Positions 1-11,750 of a stretch of DNA of 64,000 bases are shown piece after piece. Made by a program: the position numbers and the translations under genes. Source of the DNA: Lolium rigidum (taxonomy: Eukaryota > Streptophyta > Magnoliopsida > Poales > Poaceae); the NCBI RefSeq assembly GCF_022539505.1, contig NC_061514.1, forward strand, positions 340,798,644 through 340,862,643, in the 5' to 3' direction. The notes beneath the pieces were generated by a model, which did no database searches, was not told the origin of the DNA, and saw nothing but the letters and a program-made list of their open reading frames with translations. How positions within the stretch are numbered: the stretch's first letter is position 1; each line of letters starts with the position of its first letter.

Positions 1-1001
1 CCCATCCCCTTAAAAATCTTCGTAGGTGTCTAATCTTGTTTTGCCATGTATCAATTGGTGATGTCCCCATTGGTACTGCAGCCCATTCTACTGCCACCAA
101 ATCATAAAACCCATCCTGTTGCAGCCAAGACAACTCGAAAGAGAAATGAGGTTTGTTCCCTAAATGAGCATGGTTACCCGAATCAATAAGAAGGGGTGTA
201 TGGTCAGACCCTGACCTCGATAACGCCCTTACCGAAACCAGGGGGAATTTCTGTTCCCACTCCACAATAGCTAGCACACGATCTAGTTTTTCATAAGTAG
301 GGGTCTCTCGCCGACTAGCCCAGGTATATTGACGACCTGAGAGCGCAATTTCCTTCAAATTTAAGCTCTCAATAATTGCATTAAAAATGAAAGGCCACTG
401 CGGATTATAATTATTATTACTCTTTTCTTCAGGTTTTCGAAGTATATTAAAATCTCCGGCAAGAAGCATCGGCAGAGGCTCAGCCTCACACAAACGTACT
501 AACTCAGATAAGAATTCATGTTTGAGTGAGTCTTGGGCTGCCCCATACACTGGCACAAGAACCCACTCAAAACCGTCACTTTTAGATTTCAACGATAACT
601 TCACACAGAAGTCACCATTAGCTACATTATTAACTGTTAAAGTATTCATATTGATACCAACCAAAATGCCTCCAGAACGTCCCTGAGGTGGTAAGCAAAA
701 CCAACTAAAATCCTTTCCGCATGAGAGGTCTCTAAGAAAAGGAACAGTAAAATTAGATCTTCCAGTTTCCAAGAGTGCAATATAGTCTAGCCGATGTTCT
801 CTAATAGCTTCTTTTACAAAAAAGGTGTTTTCCCGGATCGCCAAAACCCTCACTATTCCATGTTAACCCACACAAAGAATTCATCGCCATCTACTTATTA
901 TCTTTACTTCGAATTCTGTTACTTCTTCTCACCTTATTCTTATCATAAGATTTTTTCTTTTTAGTACATCTACTTATCATCCTTGTCCCACCTTCCTGGT
1001 G
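1..1001 (-). mobile_element. LINE (non-LTR retrotransposon) ORF2 fragment, endonuclease domain, cut by window edge
   Basis: Read on the minus strand, about 890 to 1 translates to the N-terminal apurinic-type (EEP) endonuclease of a plant LINE ORF2. The start reads MNSLCGLTWN near 890; GDFNI lies at about 448-465 and SDHTPLL at about 190-213, both family catalytic motifs. A one-base shift near 815-830 breaks the frame between the opening residues and the REHRLDYIALLETG stretch, so this copy is already disabled. The part from 890 to about 1001 looks like the spacer between ORF1 and ORF2. Reverse transcriptase would lie beyond the left window edge. The family call rests on these motifs; the LINE subfamily is not resolved. 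Confidence 0.85.
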
Positions 1002-1589
1002 GAAACTCTTATGCAATACAGGTAAACATGAATGAACATAAATAAATTTACACATACGCCTTATATAAAATCTAAGTGGAAATATATGGATTGATTTAAG
1101 ACTTTTTCTTCATTTAATTACGGATATCTAAGGCCTTGCTGAATTCTAACGTGTCAATGTGTGTTGATTGGTAGAACTAAATGCTTGATGGCCTGTTGCT
1201 CACGGGTTTGAAAAAAAAAAAATTTCATAGCAAAAGATGGATCCTGCTACATACATATGCAAGCAAGCATGGAAGCAATTTGAACTTTTTGTATGAGGAC
1301 AATAGAAATAGAAAAAACTAGAACATAAGACATACACGAAAGACAGAGAGATATTGTACTAGCGAGCATACAAACATATGTGTAGTTTTGTTGTTGACCT
1401 CGGAGCTCCAAGTCCAACTGTTAAACATGACAATGAGAGAAAACTAATTACTATCATTTTTTACAATAGTTTTATTACTTAATAGTAATATAATCATGTA
1501 CAAAATGAAAATTGTACATATCTATTTTAATATTTACCGTGCAAGAAACATGATGAATAGGAGAAAAATTATATAAGATAAAATACTAA

Positions 1590-3500
1590 CCAGTACTCAT
1601 AAGTATCCAGTCACACAACACAGTTATATTTTTCACTGAAGATTAAGAGCTCTCAGTTAAGTGCCCACAAACATATTCATTATCCATCATTAGCAGCCAA
1701 GGAATCAACTTAACTTTTATAATAACCCACATTGCAAACGGATACTGTCAAACATCAATACTATTAGGTTCGTCGCTTGAGATTAAGACCTACTAGGTAT
1801 GTTCGCGCACGCATGTTCATTATCCATTGTTAGCAGCAAGAAAGTTGCAGTAAAACATGAGACAGTCAGATTCTGTCACTAGAGATTAACATCTCCTAGC
1901 TAACTGCGCACAAACATATTTGTTACTCATCATTAGCAGCCGGAGAATCACTTGAACTTTTATATCAAATTATCACGCAGAAAGATGCAGTCACACATGA
2001 GCACATTAGATTATGTCACTGAAGATTATGACCTGCTAGCTATCTGTGCAGAAGCATGTTCACTACCCACCAATAGCAGCCGGATTACTACTTTCAAATT
2101 TTATATGAGAAACCTGCAGATGGATGCAATCACACATTAGCACGTCATATTCTGTAAATTGATATTAGCTCCTAGCTAACTGCACATGAACATGTTCACT
2201 TCTCAACGTTAGCAGCCGGAGAATCAAATTGAATATTTATAACAACAAAACTTGCAGAAGGATGCAGTCAGACAGGAGCACTTTAGATTCTGTCACTGAA
2301 GATTAAGAGCTCCTAGCTAACTGCGCAAAACCATGTTCAATACCCATTGTTAGAACCATGAGAATCAATTTGATCTTTATATCAACCAAACATACAGAAA
2401 TATGCACTCACTGGGGATTAATAGCTGCTAGCTATGTTCGCACACACATGTTCATTACCCATTGTTAGCAGCTAGAAAGTTGTAGTAAAAGATGAGCATG
2501 CCAGATTCAATCACTAGAGATTAAGAGCTCCTAGCTAACTACATACAAGCATATTTCTAACTCATCGTTAGCAGCCGGAGAATCACTTTAAACTTTTATA
2601 TCAAATGATCTCGCAGAAGGCTGAAGTCACGCATGAGCATGTTAGATTATGTCACTGGAGATTATGAGCTTCTACCGAACTGTGGACAAGCACCTTCATT
2701 ACCCACCGTTAGAAGCCAGATTACCACTTCGAAATTTTATATGAACGACCTGTAGATGGGTGCAATCACTCATGATGACATCATATTCTATAAATTGATA
2801 TTAGGATCTTAGCTAGCTGCACACAAACATATTCATTTCTCAACGTTAGCAGCCTAGGAATGAAATTAAACATTTATAACAATCAAACTTGCAGAAGGAT
2901 GCAGTTAGACATGCAGCCTGAGGATCACTTTGATTATTTATTTCTAACAAACTTGTAGAAGGATGCAGTAACAAATCAGCACGTCAGATTCCCTAGCTAG
3001 AGATTAGAGCTCCTAACGAAATGTGCATAAGCCTGCTCAGTACCCATCGCTAGCAGCCGGAGAATCACTGTCACTTTTATACAAGACTAAACTTGTAGAA
3101 GGATGCGATCACACATGACCATGTTAGATTCTGTCAATCGAGATTAAGAGCTCCAAGATAACTACGCACAAACATGTTCACTACTCATCGTTAGCAGCCG
3201 GGGAACCACTTTGACCTTTTATATGAACCACACTTGCAGAAGCATGTAGACACACATCGGCAAGTTACATTGTATCACTGGAGATTAAGGGATCCTAGTT
3301 TAGTGTCCACAATCATAAATTCATGATCATTACCTATCGTTTGCCGCAAGCAGAAATCAACTAGATCTTTTGTATAAGCAATAACATCAGAAGATACAGT
3401 CACACATGAGGACACTGAGAGTCGGTCATGCGCACATGCATGTCTGTAAACCATTGTTAGTAGCTAGATAATCACACTAACCTTTTAAATGAAGCAAAAC
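1590..3500. repeat. ~141-bp tandem satellite-like array, block 1
   Basis: Degenerate monomers carry the marks gttagcagccgg, gcagaaggatgcagtca and agattaagagctcctagct in fixed order. Anchors at 2208, 2349, 2567, 2708, 2845, 3049, 3190 and 3339 give spacings of 141, 141, 137 and 141 where no indel intervenes; shorter gaps (115, 103) mark internal deletions. About 13-14 monomers are present. Confidence 0.85.
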
Positions 3501-5327
3501 TATAAAATGATACAATCGCACATGAAAACATTAGATCATTCCACATTAGATAAGAGAGACCTTCAAGCTCATATAGCTAGAAAGAAATGTTAACTATTAT
3601 TTACGTGTGAGCACTGATATCAACTAGGTTAATGGAAATTTACTATTGATGACCTGTGTTGATTTTGTAGTTTTATGGTGAGGTTTAACAAATATGACAT
3701 TTTGTAGCCTTGTATATGGGTAGTTCTATTTACCAAGTAAACTCCGGTGTCTAATTCTTCTCACAATGCACATCTACAAAAATGTAAATGTTCAAAGGCT
3801 AACACATACACACATTTCAATCATTTTTTCTTTTGAAACTTAAAAATTTCAATATAGATATCGATTTATGGTTATATGGGTCGTCTGTATATGCGTATGT
3901 CTCTGCGGAAGAGGGTAAAATTAACCTTCAATCAAATAGTTAATTAATATTTGTATGTATGTAACAAGGTAAGATATGATATGTAGATGTGTGACAAGAT
4001 CTATCTGTGGCTTTTGTTATATAAAAGGACAAGGTTATGCTCCGGCTGCTAGTCCATATGCTTGTGCACACTTTTCTATGAGCTATTAACCTCTAGTGTT
4101 GGAATCTTGTGAATGCCGACATTGGTTTGGGATCGCCGAGGCCATTTGACTTATTTCTTCTTCTTCACTGACTATTTTACGAGTTCGGCAGAGGTATGAT
4201 AGTGTTAGCAGCCGCAGGAATCACCTTGCCTTTCACTTGTGTATGCGCTTGAAGGTGAGAGAAAATGCAGAGATGTCACATGGGAGAAAATTTACTAACA
4301 TGGAAAGATGTCAGATGTGTCTTCCACTTGTGCATATAAGATTTTTTTAAAGACGGATGATGAAAATTTTGATATTGTTTATATAAAAAGTTATCTCTTC
4401 TACAATACCAAATTTATTCCATATAAAAAATATACATCATTAATTCATGATTAATCTAATTCTATTGATTACATTATCTAGATGTTGATATATTTATCTA
4501 CATATTTGGTGTAACATTAGCTAGAGAGTCTAGAATTATCAGAAGATAGAATGAAATCATGTTTAGGATGTTCAAGTAATTATATCTCCTGCTAAAGTTA
4601 GTTTTAATAAGCCATTCTTTATGGAAGTGGTTATTTTAGCGTGCTTGAATATCTGGAAGCAAAGGAATGCCAAAAATAAGCCCCACGGTTTCATGGTATA
4701 AAAACCATTACATCATTTGACTTCTAAAAAAACCATATGCACTACATTTTATCAAAGATGGAGCACATATGTATCCCCATCGTATTCGTTTGGTAATTCA
4801 CATATACCTGATAAAGAAATATCTATCTGCAAATATGGTGGCAATAAAAAGACTGGTGATGGTATCCACGCCGATTTCAATCAAATATATATTCACAAAG
4901 CTAATATGTTGATAGTGTAGGTATTAGAAGGTAGAGTACATTGCAACTACAAAGTTACATCCTATTTTAGTACTTTGAAGTGGCTTCAATGTAGGCCACA
5001 TAATGTTTCATTTAATACTAAGTTGATTTTTGAAGTGGATACCACTTAGCTCCAGAACATATTCCAACACAACCAAAAGTTCAAATTAAGAAAAGGTGCC
5101 AGTCAAAATGTTTCAACACTCATTACCCTTATACATAATAAAGGTTTGCTATCCACATGCTATACTTTTTTTCTAATTGGCATATGGAGAATTACTACGA
5201 TATGTGCTATCAGGATGTCAGACACACATAATTCAGATGAGCTATATATGTCATAAACAGGTCTATCCAATGCCGAGTTAACTAAAGGACGTCTATAATA
5301 TTTATTTTCAACCTCCATATCAATGAG

Positions 5328-5540
5328 ATACTACTAGAAAAACAGCTAGCGCCAGTATAACGAATAGTGACACACATTACTAGAGGTGCGCCACTGCTCA
5401 CACGCCAAACAACAGTGCTCCATTGGTAAAAAGTTAATTATGGCACATCTTTATAGATGGTGCGCCATTGCTATTTGTAGACCGAAATGACTAAGCTTGG
5501 CCCACAGGTGTGTGACATCACGACCCTGTGTGGATTTTTT
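5328..5540 (+). mobile_element. Decayed CACTA-type transposon end, copy 1
   Basis: The stretch tactactagaaaaacagcta followed by repeated short motifs such as gtgcgccact resembles the end of Triticeae CACTA (En/Spm) elements with their subterminal repeats. The first bases are mutated here (atactactag rather than cactactag). No opposite end was found, so this is a terminal relic that was already in the block before duplication. Confidence 0.5.
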
Positions 5541-6103
5541 TTAGATGGAAGTATAGTTATAATACTAAAAACAATATAAGGGAGTTTGTCGATACACTAC
5601 GTAAATCCACGTCATCTAAATTATATTAATGGTTAGATCTAAACTATGTGGTTAGATTTAACAAAAAATTAATGTTACATAATTGTGTAGTACACCTTCT
5701 AAGTCTATTTGGCACATTAGATTTTGGAAAGAGTATGGATCGGTTTTGAAAACAAATATTGGCTAGGTCATGTACATAACACACGTATATTCCAAGAACT
5801 GACTAATTAAGAAAAAATCAGCTCACTTATCTCTATTATTCCTCTGTTCGAATCAAAGATTTATTTCGGTAGAAATAAATAGTAATCGGTATGGGTAATT
5901 CTGGTTTCCAGAAATATCGGCCAAAATACCAACTGAGATTTGTCAAACGAATTTATCAATTTATACAAATTTTAAATTTGAGTAAATTATGTGATACTGA
6001 TAAATTTCGTTAGGTATTGCATTTTTCTGGTCGTAACATCTAAATCCAGTTTCCGTCAAAATTTCGCAAATTCCAGCCAAAAAAATGAACCCCAATCCAA
6101 ATA

Positions 6104-6220
6104 CTCTCTCCGTCCCAAATTAACTAACTCAATTTTTTATATCCCTATGTATATACAACTAAAACATGTTTACATACAAATTTAAACAAATATAAGTTAA
6201 TTAATTAGGAACGGAGGAAA
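6104..6220. mobile_element. Stowaway MITE (117 bp), block copy 1
   Basis: Ends read ctctctccgtccc and ggaacggaggaaa, flanked by TA on both sides, the classic Tc1/mariner-derived Stowaway arrangement with its TA target duplication. The same insertion sits at the matching place in the second block copy (10830), so it predates the large duplication. Confidence 0.8.
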
Positions 6221-6731
6221 TACAAACCAATTTATAGTAAACCTTCGACATGTGGATCTTTTGACGGCTCGAAACAAACCTGCTGCCAGGCAAAAAAATG
6301 TAAAAAGGAAAAAACAAAAGTAGAAAAAATGTCTGTGAGAAAATGTGGATCTATCTCCACATGTACGTGTTTGGTGCAAAAAAAAAAAAACTACTTGTAG
6401 GAGAAGGTCAATTTGATACAACACGTATGGAACAAGAACAAACATATGACTTTAGCTGGGTCTATTAAAAAAACAAAATTGCAATTTGCATATATCAGCA
6501 AGACTCTAGCCATGTTTGCGTAGGAAAAAGTAATTGCATGTGCTAGTCGTTAAAAAACACTTATATAACTAATGTATTACGAGATAGAGTATAAACTGAA
6601 ATATGTATGTGTATTTAGTATAGTACACTGACACATATGTATTCATGTTCAGTATGCAAAAAAATTAAGTTAAATAAAAACATATGAAGAGATACACTTT
6701 TTTTGTATTCTAGGTAAAAAAATACAAATTG

Positions 6732-6734
<3 letters not shown>

Positions 6735-6763
<29 letters not shown>
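6735..6763. repeat. TA dinucleotide microsatellite
   Basis: An uninterrupted run of about 13 TA units. The second block copy has only a short remnant at the matching place (about 11490), so the run expanded or contracted after duplication. Confidence 0.9.
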
Positions 6764-6840
6764 TTGATTGGTCGAGTATTACTTTCTATATATACATAAT
6801 AATTAAGAGGCACCTACAATTATAAATTGAGTAAAATATA

Positions 6841-6963
6841 CTGCATCTGTCCATAAATAGATGTCGGAAATGTATCTAAACATGGAGGCATCAAGATTTT
6901 TTTAGTGTTTAGATAAATCCATATTTAGATAAATATATGACATCTGTGTCCAGATGGAGGAAG
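6841..6963. mobile_element. Stowaway-like MITE (Thalos/Athos type), block copy 1
   Basis: Imperfect terminal inverted repeats (ctgcatctgtccataaatag versus the complement of the tagged end tccagatggaggaag) flanked by TA. Internal ataaatagatgtc and taaatatatgacatct halves match this common grass MITE group. A copy lies at the equivalent place at 11574. Confidence 0.75.
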
Positions 6964-7239
6964 TATAATAAGAGATGCCGATTGTTATGCTATGTTGCGG
7001 AGCACTGTGTGATGGAAACTCTTGTACAATACGGGTAAACATGAATGATCATAAATAAATTTACGCATACACCTTATTATATAAAATCCGACTAGAAAAT
7101 TAGGGATTGATTTAAGGATTTTCCTTCATTTAATTGCGAATATCTAAGGCCTTGCTGAATTCTAACGTGTCAACATGTGTTGATTGGTAGAACCAAATGC
7201 TTGATGGCATGTTGGCCCCAGGTTTGTTGAAAAAAACTA

Positions 7240-8400
7240 TTATCCATTGTCACTGGGGATTAACAGCTGCTTTCTATGTTTGCGCACGCATGTTTATTAT
7301 CCATTGTTAGCAGCTAGAAAGTTGTAGTAAAACATGAGCACGCCAAATACTATCACTAGAGATTAAGAGCTCCTAGCTAACTGCACACACGCATATTTGT
7401 TACTCATCGTTAGCAGTTAGCAGCCGGAGAATCACTTTGAAGTTTTATATTAAATGATCTCGCAGAAGGACGCAGTCATGCATGAGCAGGTTAGATTATA
7501 TCACTGGAGATTATGAGCTTCTAGCTAACTGTGCACAAGCACGTTCTTTACCCACTGTTAGCAGCCGGATTACCACTTCGACATTTTATATGAACAATCT
7601 ATAGATGGATGCAATATATCACACATGAGGACATCATATTCTATAAATTGAGATTAGGATCTTAGCTAACCGCACACAAACATGTTCATTTCTCAATGTT
7701 AGAAGCCCGAGAATCAAATTGGATATTTATATTAATCAAACTTGCAGAAGGATGCAGTCAAACATGTGCACGTATGATTCTATCAGTGAAGATTAAGGGC
7801 TCCTAGCTAACTGCACAAAAGCTTGTTCAATGCCCATCGTTAGAACCATATGAATCAATTTGATCTTTTATATCAACCAAACAGGCAGAAAGATGCACTC
7901 ACATATGAGCACACAAGATTATGTCACTGTAGGAGATTAAAAGCTACTAGCCAATTGCACATAACAATGTTCATTACCCATCATTACTAGCGGCAGAATC
8001 ACTTTGATTATTGATATAAACCAAACTTGTAGAAGGATGCAGTAACAAATCATCACGTCAGATTCCCTAGCTGGAGATTAGAGCTCCTAGCGAAATGCGC
8101 ATAAGCATGTTCAGTACCCATCGCTAGCACCGATGAATCACTTTCACTTTTATATCAACACTAAACTTGTAGAAGGATGCAATCACACATAATCATATTA
8201 GATTCTGACAATCGAGATTAAGAGCTCCTAGATAACTATGCACAAACATATTTATTACTCGTCGTTAGCAGCCAGCGAATCACTTCAACTTTTTATATCA
8301 ACCAAACTTGCATAAGCATGCAGACACACATCAGCAAGTCAGATTGTGTCACTGGAGATTAAGAGGTCCTAGCGAACTGCACACAAGCATGTTTAATATC
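7240..8400. repeat. ~141-bp tandem satellite-like array, block 2
   Basis: The same monomer as at 1590-3500, with about 8 copies; marks such as gttagcagccgg (for example near 7559) and agattaagagctcctag recur at the same spacing. It joins the shared right-hand unique part at about 8398. Confidence 0.8.
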
Positions 8401-10073
8401 ACAATGCACATCTACAAAAATGTAAATGTTCGAATGCTAACACATTTAAACATTTCAATCTTTTTTTGTTTGGAAACTTAAACATTTAAATATAGGTATC
8501 GATTTATGCTTATATGGGCCATCTGTATATGCATATGTCAATATGGAGGTGGTTAAATCTAGCCTTCAATTAAATAGTTAACTAACATGTTTGTGTATCT
8601 AACAAGGTAAGATATGATGTATAGATGTGTGACTAGATCTATCTGCCGCTTTTGTTATATAAATGGACAATGTTATGCTCCGGCTGCTAGTCCATATGCT
8701 TGCGCACACTTGGCTATGAGCTATTAGCCTATAGTGTTGGAATCTTGCGAATGCCGACATTGGTTTGGGATCACCTAGGTCGCAGCCGGAGGAATCACCT
8801 TACCTTTCACTTGTGTAGGCGCTTCAAGGTCAGAGAAAATGCAGAGATGTTACATGGGAGAAGGTTTATTAACATGCAGAGATGTCACAGGTGTCTTGCA
8901 CTTGTGCATATAGGATTTTTTAAATGCCGGATGATGCAAAATTGATATTGTTTATATAAAAAATTATCTATATCTACAATACCAAATGTATTCCATATAA
9001 AAATATACATCATGAATTCATGATTAATTTAATGGTATTGATTACATTATCTAGATGTTGATATATTTATCTACATATTTCGTGTAACATTAGCTAGAGA
9101 GTCTAGAATTATCCGCAGATAGAATGGAATCATGATCAGGTTGTTCAAGTAATTATATCTGCTGCTAAAGTTAGTTTTATTAAGCCATTCTTCATGGAAG
9201 TGGTTATTTTGGTGTGCTCGAATCCTTGCTTATGTATATGATAAAGAAGAAACATCTTGATTCTTTAGTAGCCTCGATAGGCAGCTTACAGTAAAGCTAG
9301 TAGATTATGCTTAGTTTGTAGGTAGGATTTTCTCATTTCTTTCTTTTTCTGACTGTTTGTATATGTGGTGATGCTGGTAATAAATTTCTTTGGGGCTATT
9401 TGCCTCACTGTTTCATGGGAAAAAAATTCCATGACATCGTTTGACTTCTAAAAAAATGTATATGCAATATATTTTTATCAAAGAGGGAGCACATATGTAT
9501 CCCCATCGTATTCATTTGGTAATTCACATATGCCTGATAAAGAAAGATCTATATGCAAATATGGTGGCAATAAAAAGACTGGTGACGGTATCCATACCGA
9601 TTTACATCAAATATATGGTCACTAAGCTTATAATGTTGATAGTTTAGGTATATGAAGGTTGAGTACATTGCAACCACAAAGTTACATCATATTTTAGTCC
9701 TTTCAAGTGGCTTCAATGTAGGTCGCATAATGTTTCATTTAATACTAAGTTATTAGGATTTTTGAACTAGATAGCACTTGGTTTGGAAAATATTGAGTTG
9801 ATGCACTATCCAACACAACTAAAAGTCCAAATTTACAAAAGGGGCTAGTAAATACATTTCAACACACATTACCCTTATACATAATAAAGGTTTGCTTCCC
9901 ACATGCTATAATTTTTTTCTGCTAATTGCGTATGGATAGTATATACGATCTGTGCTATGAGGATGTGGACATACATAATTCAGATGAGATGTACATGTCA
10001 TAAGCGGTCTATCCAACGCTGATTTAACTAAAGGATGTCAATATTATTTGTTTTCTACCTCCCTATCAATGAT

Positions 10074-10270
10074 GCACTACTAGAAAAGAGCTAGCGCCAG
10101 TATAACTAATAGTGACACACATTGCTAGTGGTGCGCCACTGTGGCGCACCATATAACAGTGCTTTGGTAAAAGCTTAATAGTGGCACACCTTTACAGATG
10201 GTGCGTCATGGTTCTTTTTAGACCGAAATGACTAAGATTGGCCCACTGCTATGTGACATCATGACCCCTT
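10074..10270 (+). mobile_element. CACTA-type transposon end, copy 2
   Basis: cactactagaaaagagcta is followed by gtgcgccactgtggcgcacc, a good match to the terminal sequence and subterminal motif of grass CACTA elements. This copy keeps the CACTA terminus that copy 1 (5328) has lost. No transposase and no opposite end were found. Confidence 0.6.
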
Positions 10271-10829
10271 GTGGAAAACAATTGTTGAGATGGAAGTACA
10301 GTTATAATACTAAATGCAATATAAGGGACGTTGTCGAGACACTACGAAAATCCACGTCATCTAAATTATATTGATGGTTAGATATAAAATATGTGGTTGG
10401 ATTTAACAAATAAAATTATCTTTACGTAATTGTGTAGTACACCTTCTAATTCTATTTGGCACATTAAATTTTGGAAAGAGTATGGATTGGTTTTGAAAAC
10501 AAATATTGGCCAGGTTATGTACATAACACACGTATATTCCAAGAACTGATTAATTAAGAAAGAAAAATCAGCTCACTTATCTCTATTATTCCTCTGTCTG
10601 AAATAAATATTGATCGGTATGGGTAGATCTGGTTTCCAGAAATATCGGCAAAACTACCATCCGAGATTTGTCAGACTAATTTGAAAATTGTACAAAATTT
10701 AAATTTGAGTAAATTATGTGATACTGATAAATTTTGTCCGGTATTGCATTTTTCTTGTGGTAACATCTAAAACCAGTTTCCGTGAAAATTTCGCAAATTC
10801 CGGTCAAGAAAATGAAAACGACCCAAATA

Positions 10830-10946
10830 CTCCCTCCATCCCAAATTAACTAACTCAATTTTTTATATCCGTACGTATCTACAACTAAAACATGTTTACA
10901 TACAAATTTAAACAAATATAAGTAAATTAATTAGGAACGGAGTAAA
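10830..10946. mobile_element. Stowaway MITE, block copy 2
   Basis: Begins ctccctccatccc and ends ggaacggagtaaa, flanked by TA. It is the orthologue of the insertion at 6104 and was carried along by the segment duplication. Confidence 0.8.
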
Positions 10947-11573
10947 TACTAATCAATTTATAGTGATCCATAGTAAGCCTTCGACACGTGGAATTTTTGA
11001 CGGTTCGAAACAAACCTGCCGCCTCTGTAATTTTTGGCAAAAACATGTAAAAAGGAAAAAAAAGTAGATAAAATGTCTGTCAAAATAAAAAAGTAGAAAA
11101 GGTGGATCTATCTTCACATGTATGTGTTCGGTGTAAAAAATATATACATTTAGGAAAAGGTCAATTCTATACAACATGTATGGAATAAGGACAAACATAT
11201 GACTTTAGCTGGGTCTGTTAAAAAAGAAAATTGCAATTTGTATATATCAGCAAAACTCTAGCCCTGTTTGTTTAGACAAAAGTAATTGCATGCGCTAGGC
11301 ATTAAAAAAACACTTATCTAACTAATATATTACAAGATAGAGTATAAACTGATATATGTATGTGTATGTAGTATATTACACAGACACATATGTAGTCATT
11401 ATCAGTACGCAAAAAATTAATAATTTTTTAAAAAAATATATTTGAAGATATTCACTTTTTTGTAATCTAGGTAAAAATATAAATTGATTGATATATGTGA
11501 TTGGTCGAGTATTATTTGCTATACATACATGATAATTAAGAGGCACCTAAAATTAAAAATTGGGTAAAATATA

Positions 11574-11701
11574 TTTCATCTATCCAGAAATAGATGTCGC
11601 AAATGTATCTAAACATGGATGCATATAGATTTGTTTTAGTGTACGCTCAGATAAATACATATTTAGATAAATCTATGACATCTGTTTTCAGACGGAGGAA
11701 G
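11574..11701. mobile_element. Stowaway-like MITE (Thalos/Athos type), block copy 2
   Basis: Counterpart of the element at 6841, with tttcatctatccagaaatag at the left and ttcagacggaggaag at the right. A small internal insertion (gtacgctc) distinguishes it from copy 1. Confidence 0.7.
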
Positions 11702-11750
11702 TATAATAAGATATGCCGATAGTTATGCTAAGTTGTGTCCCACTGTGTGT

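Larger units (their letters stand above)
1002..7010. repeat. Large tandem segment, copy 1 (about 6 kb)
   Basis: First of three diverged copies of one non-coding block. It opens with a stretch containing ggtaaacatgaatga that recurs near 7030, carries a segment starting gcaagcaagcatgg at 1259 that recurs at 11751, then a ~141-bp array, then a long unique part (about 3758-7000) that recurs from about 8398 to 11740. No credible coding region is present; the short open frames are not conserved between copies. Divergence of several to ten-plus percent by eye implies an old duplication. Confidence 0.8.
7011..11740. repeat. Large tandem segment, copy 2 (about 4.7 kb)
   Basis: Colinear with copy 1 but lacks the segment equivalent to about 1250-2400 and enters the 141-bp array directly after a gtttgttgaaaaaaac stretch at about 7230. 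The downstream part is well preserved and ends with cactgtgtg, as does copy 1. No genes are apparent. Confidence 0.8.
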
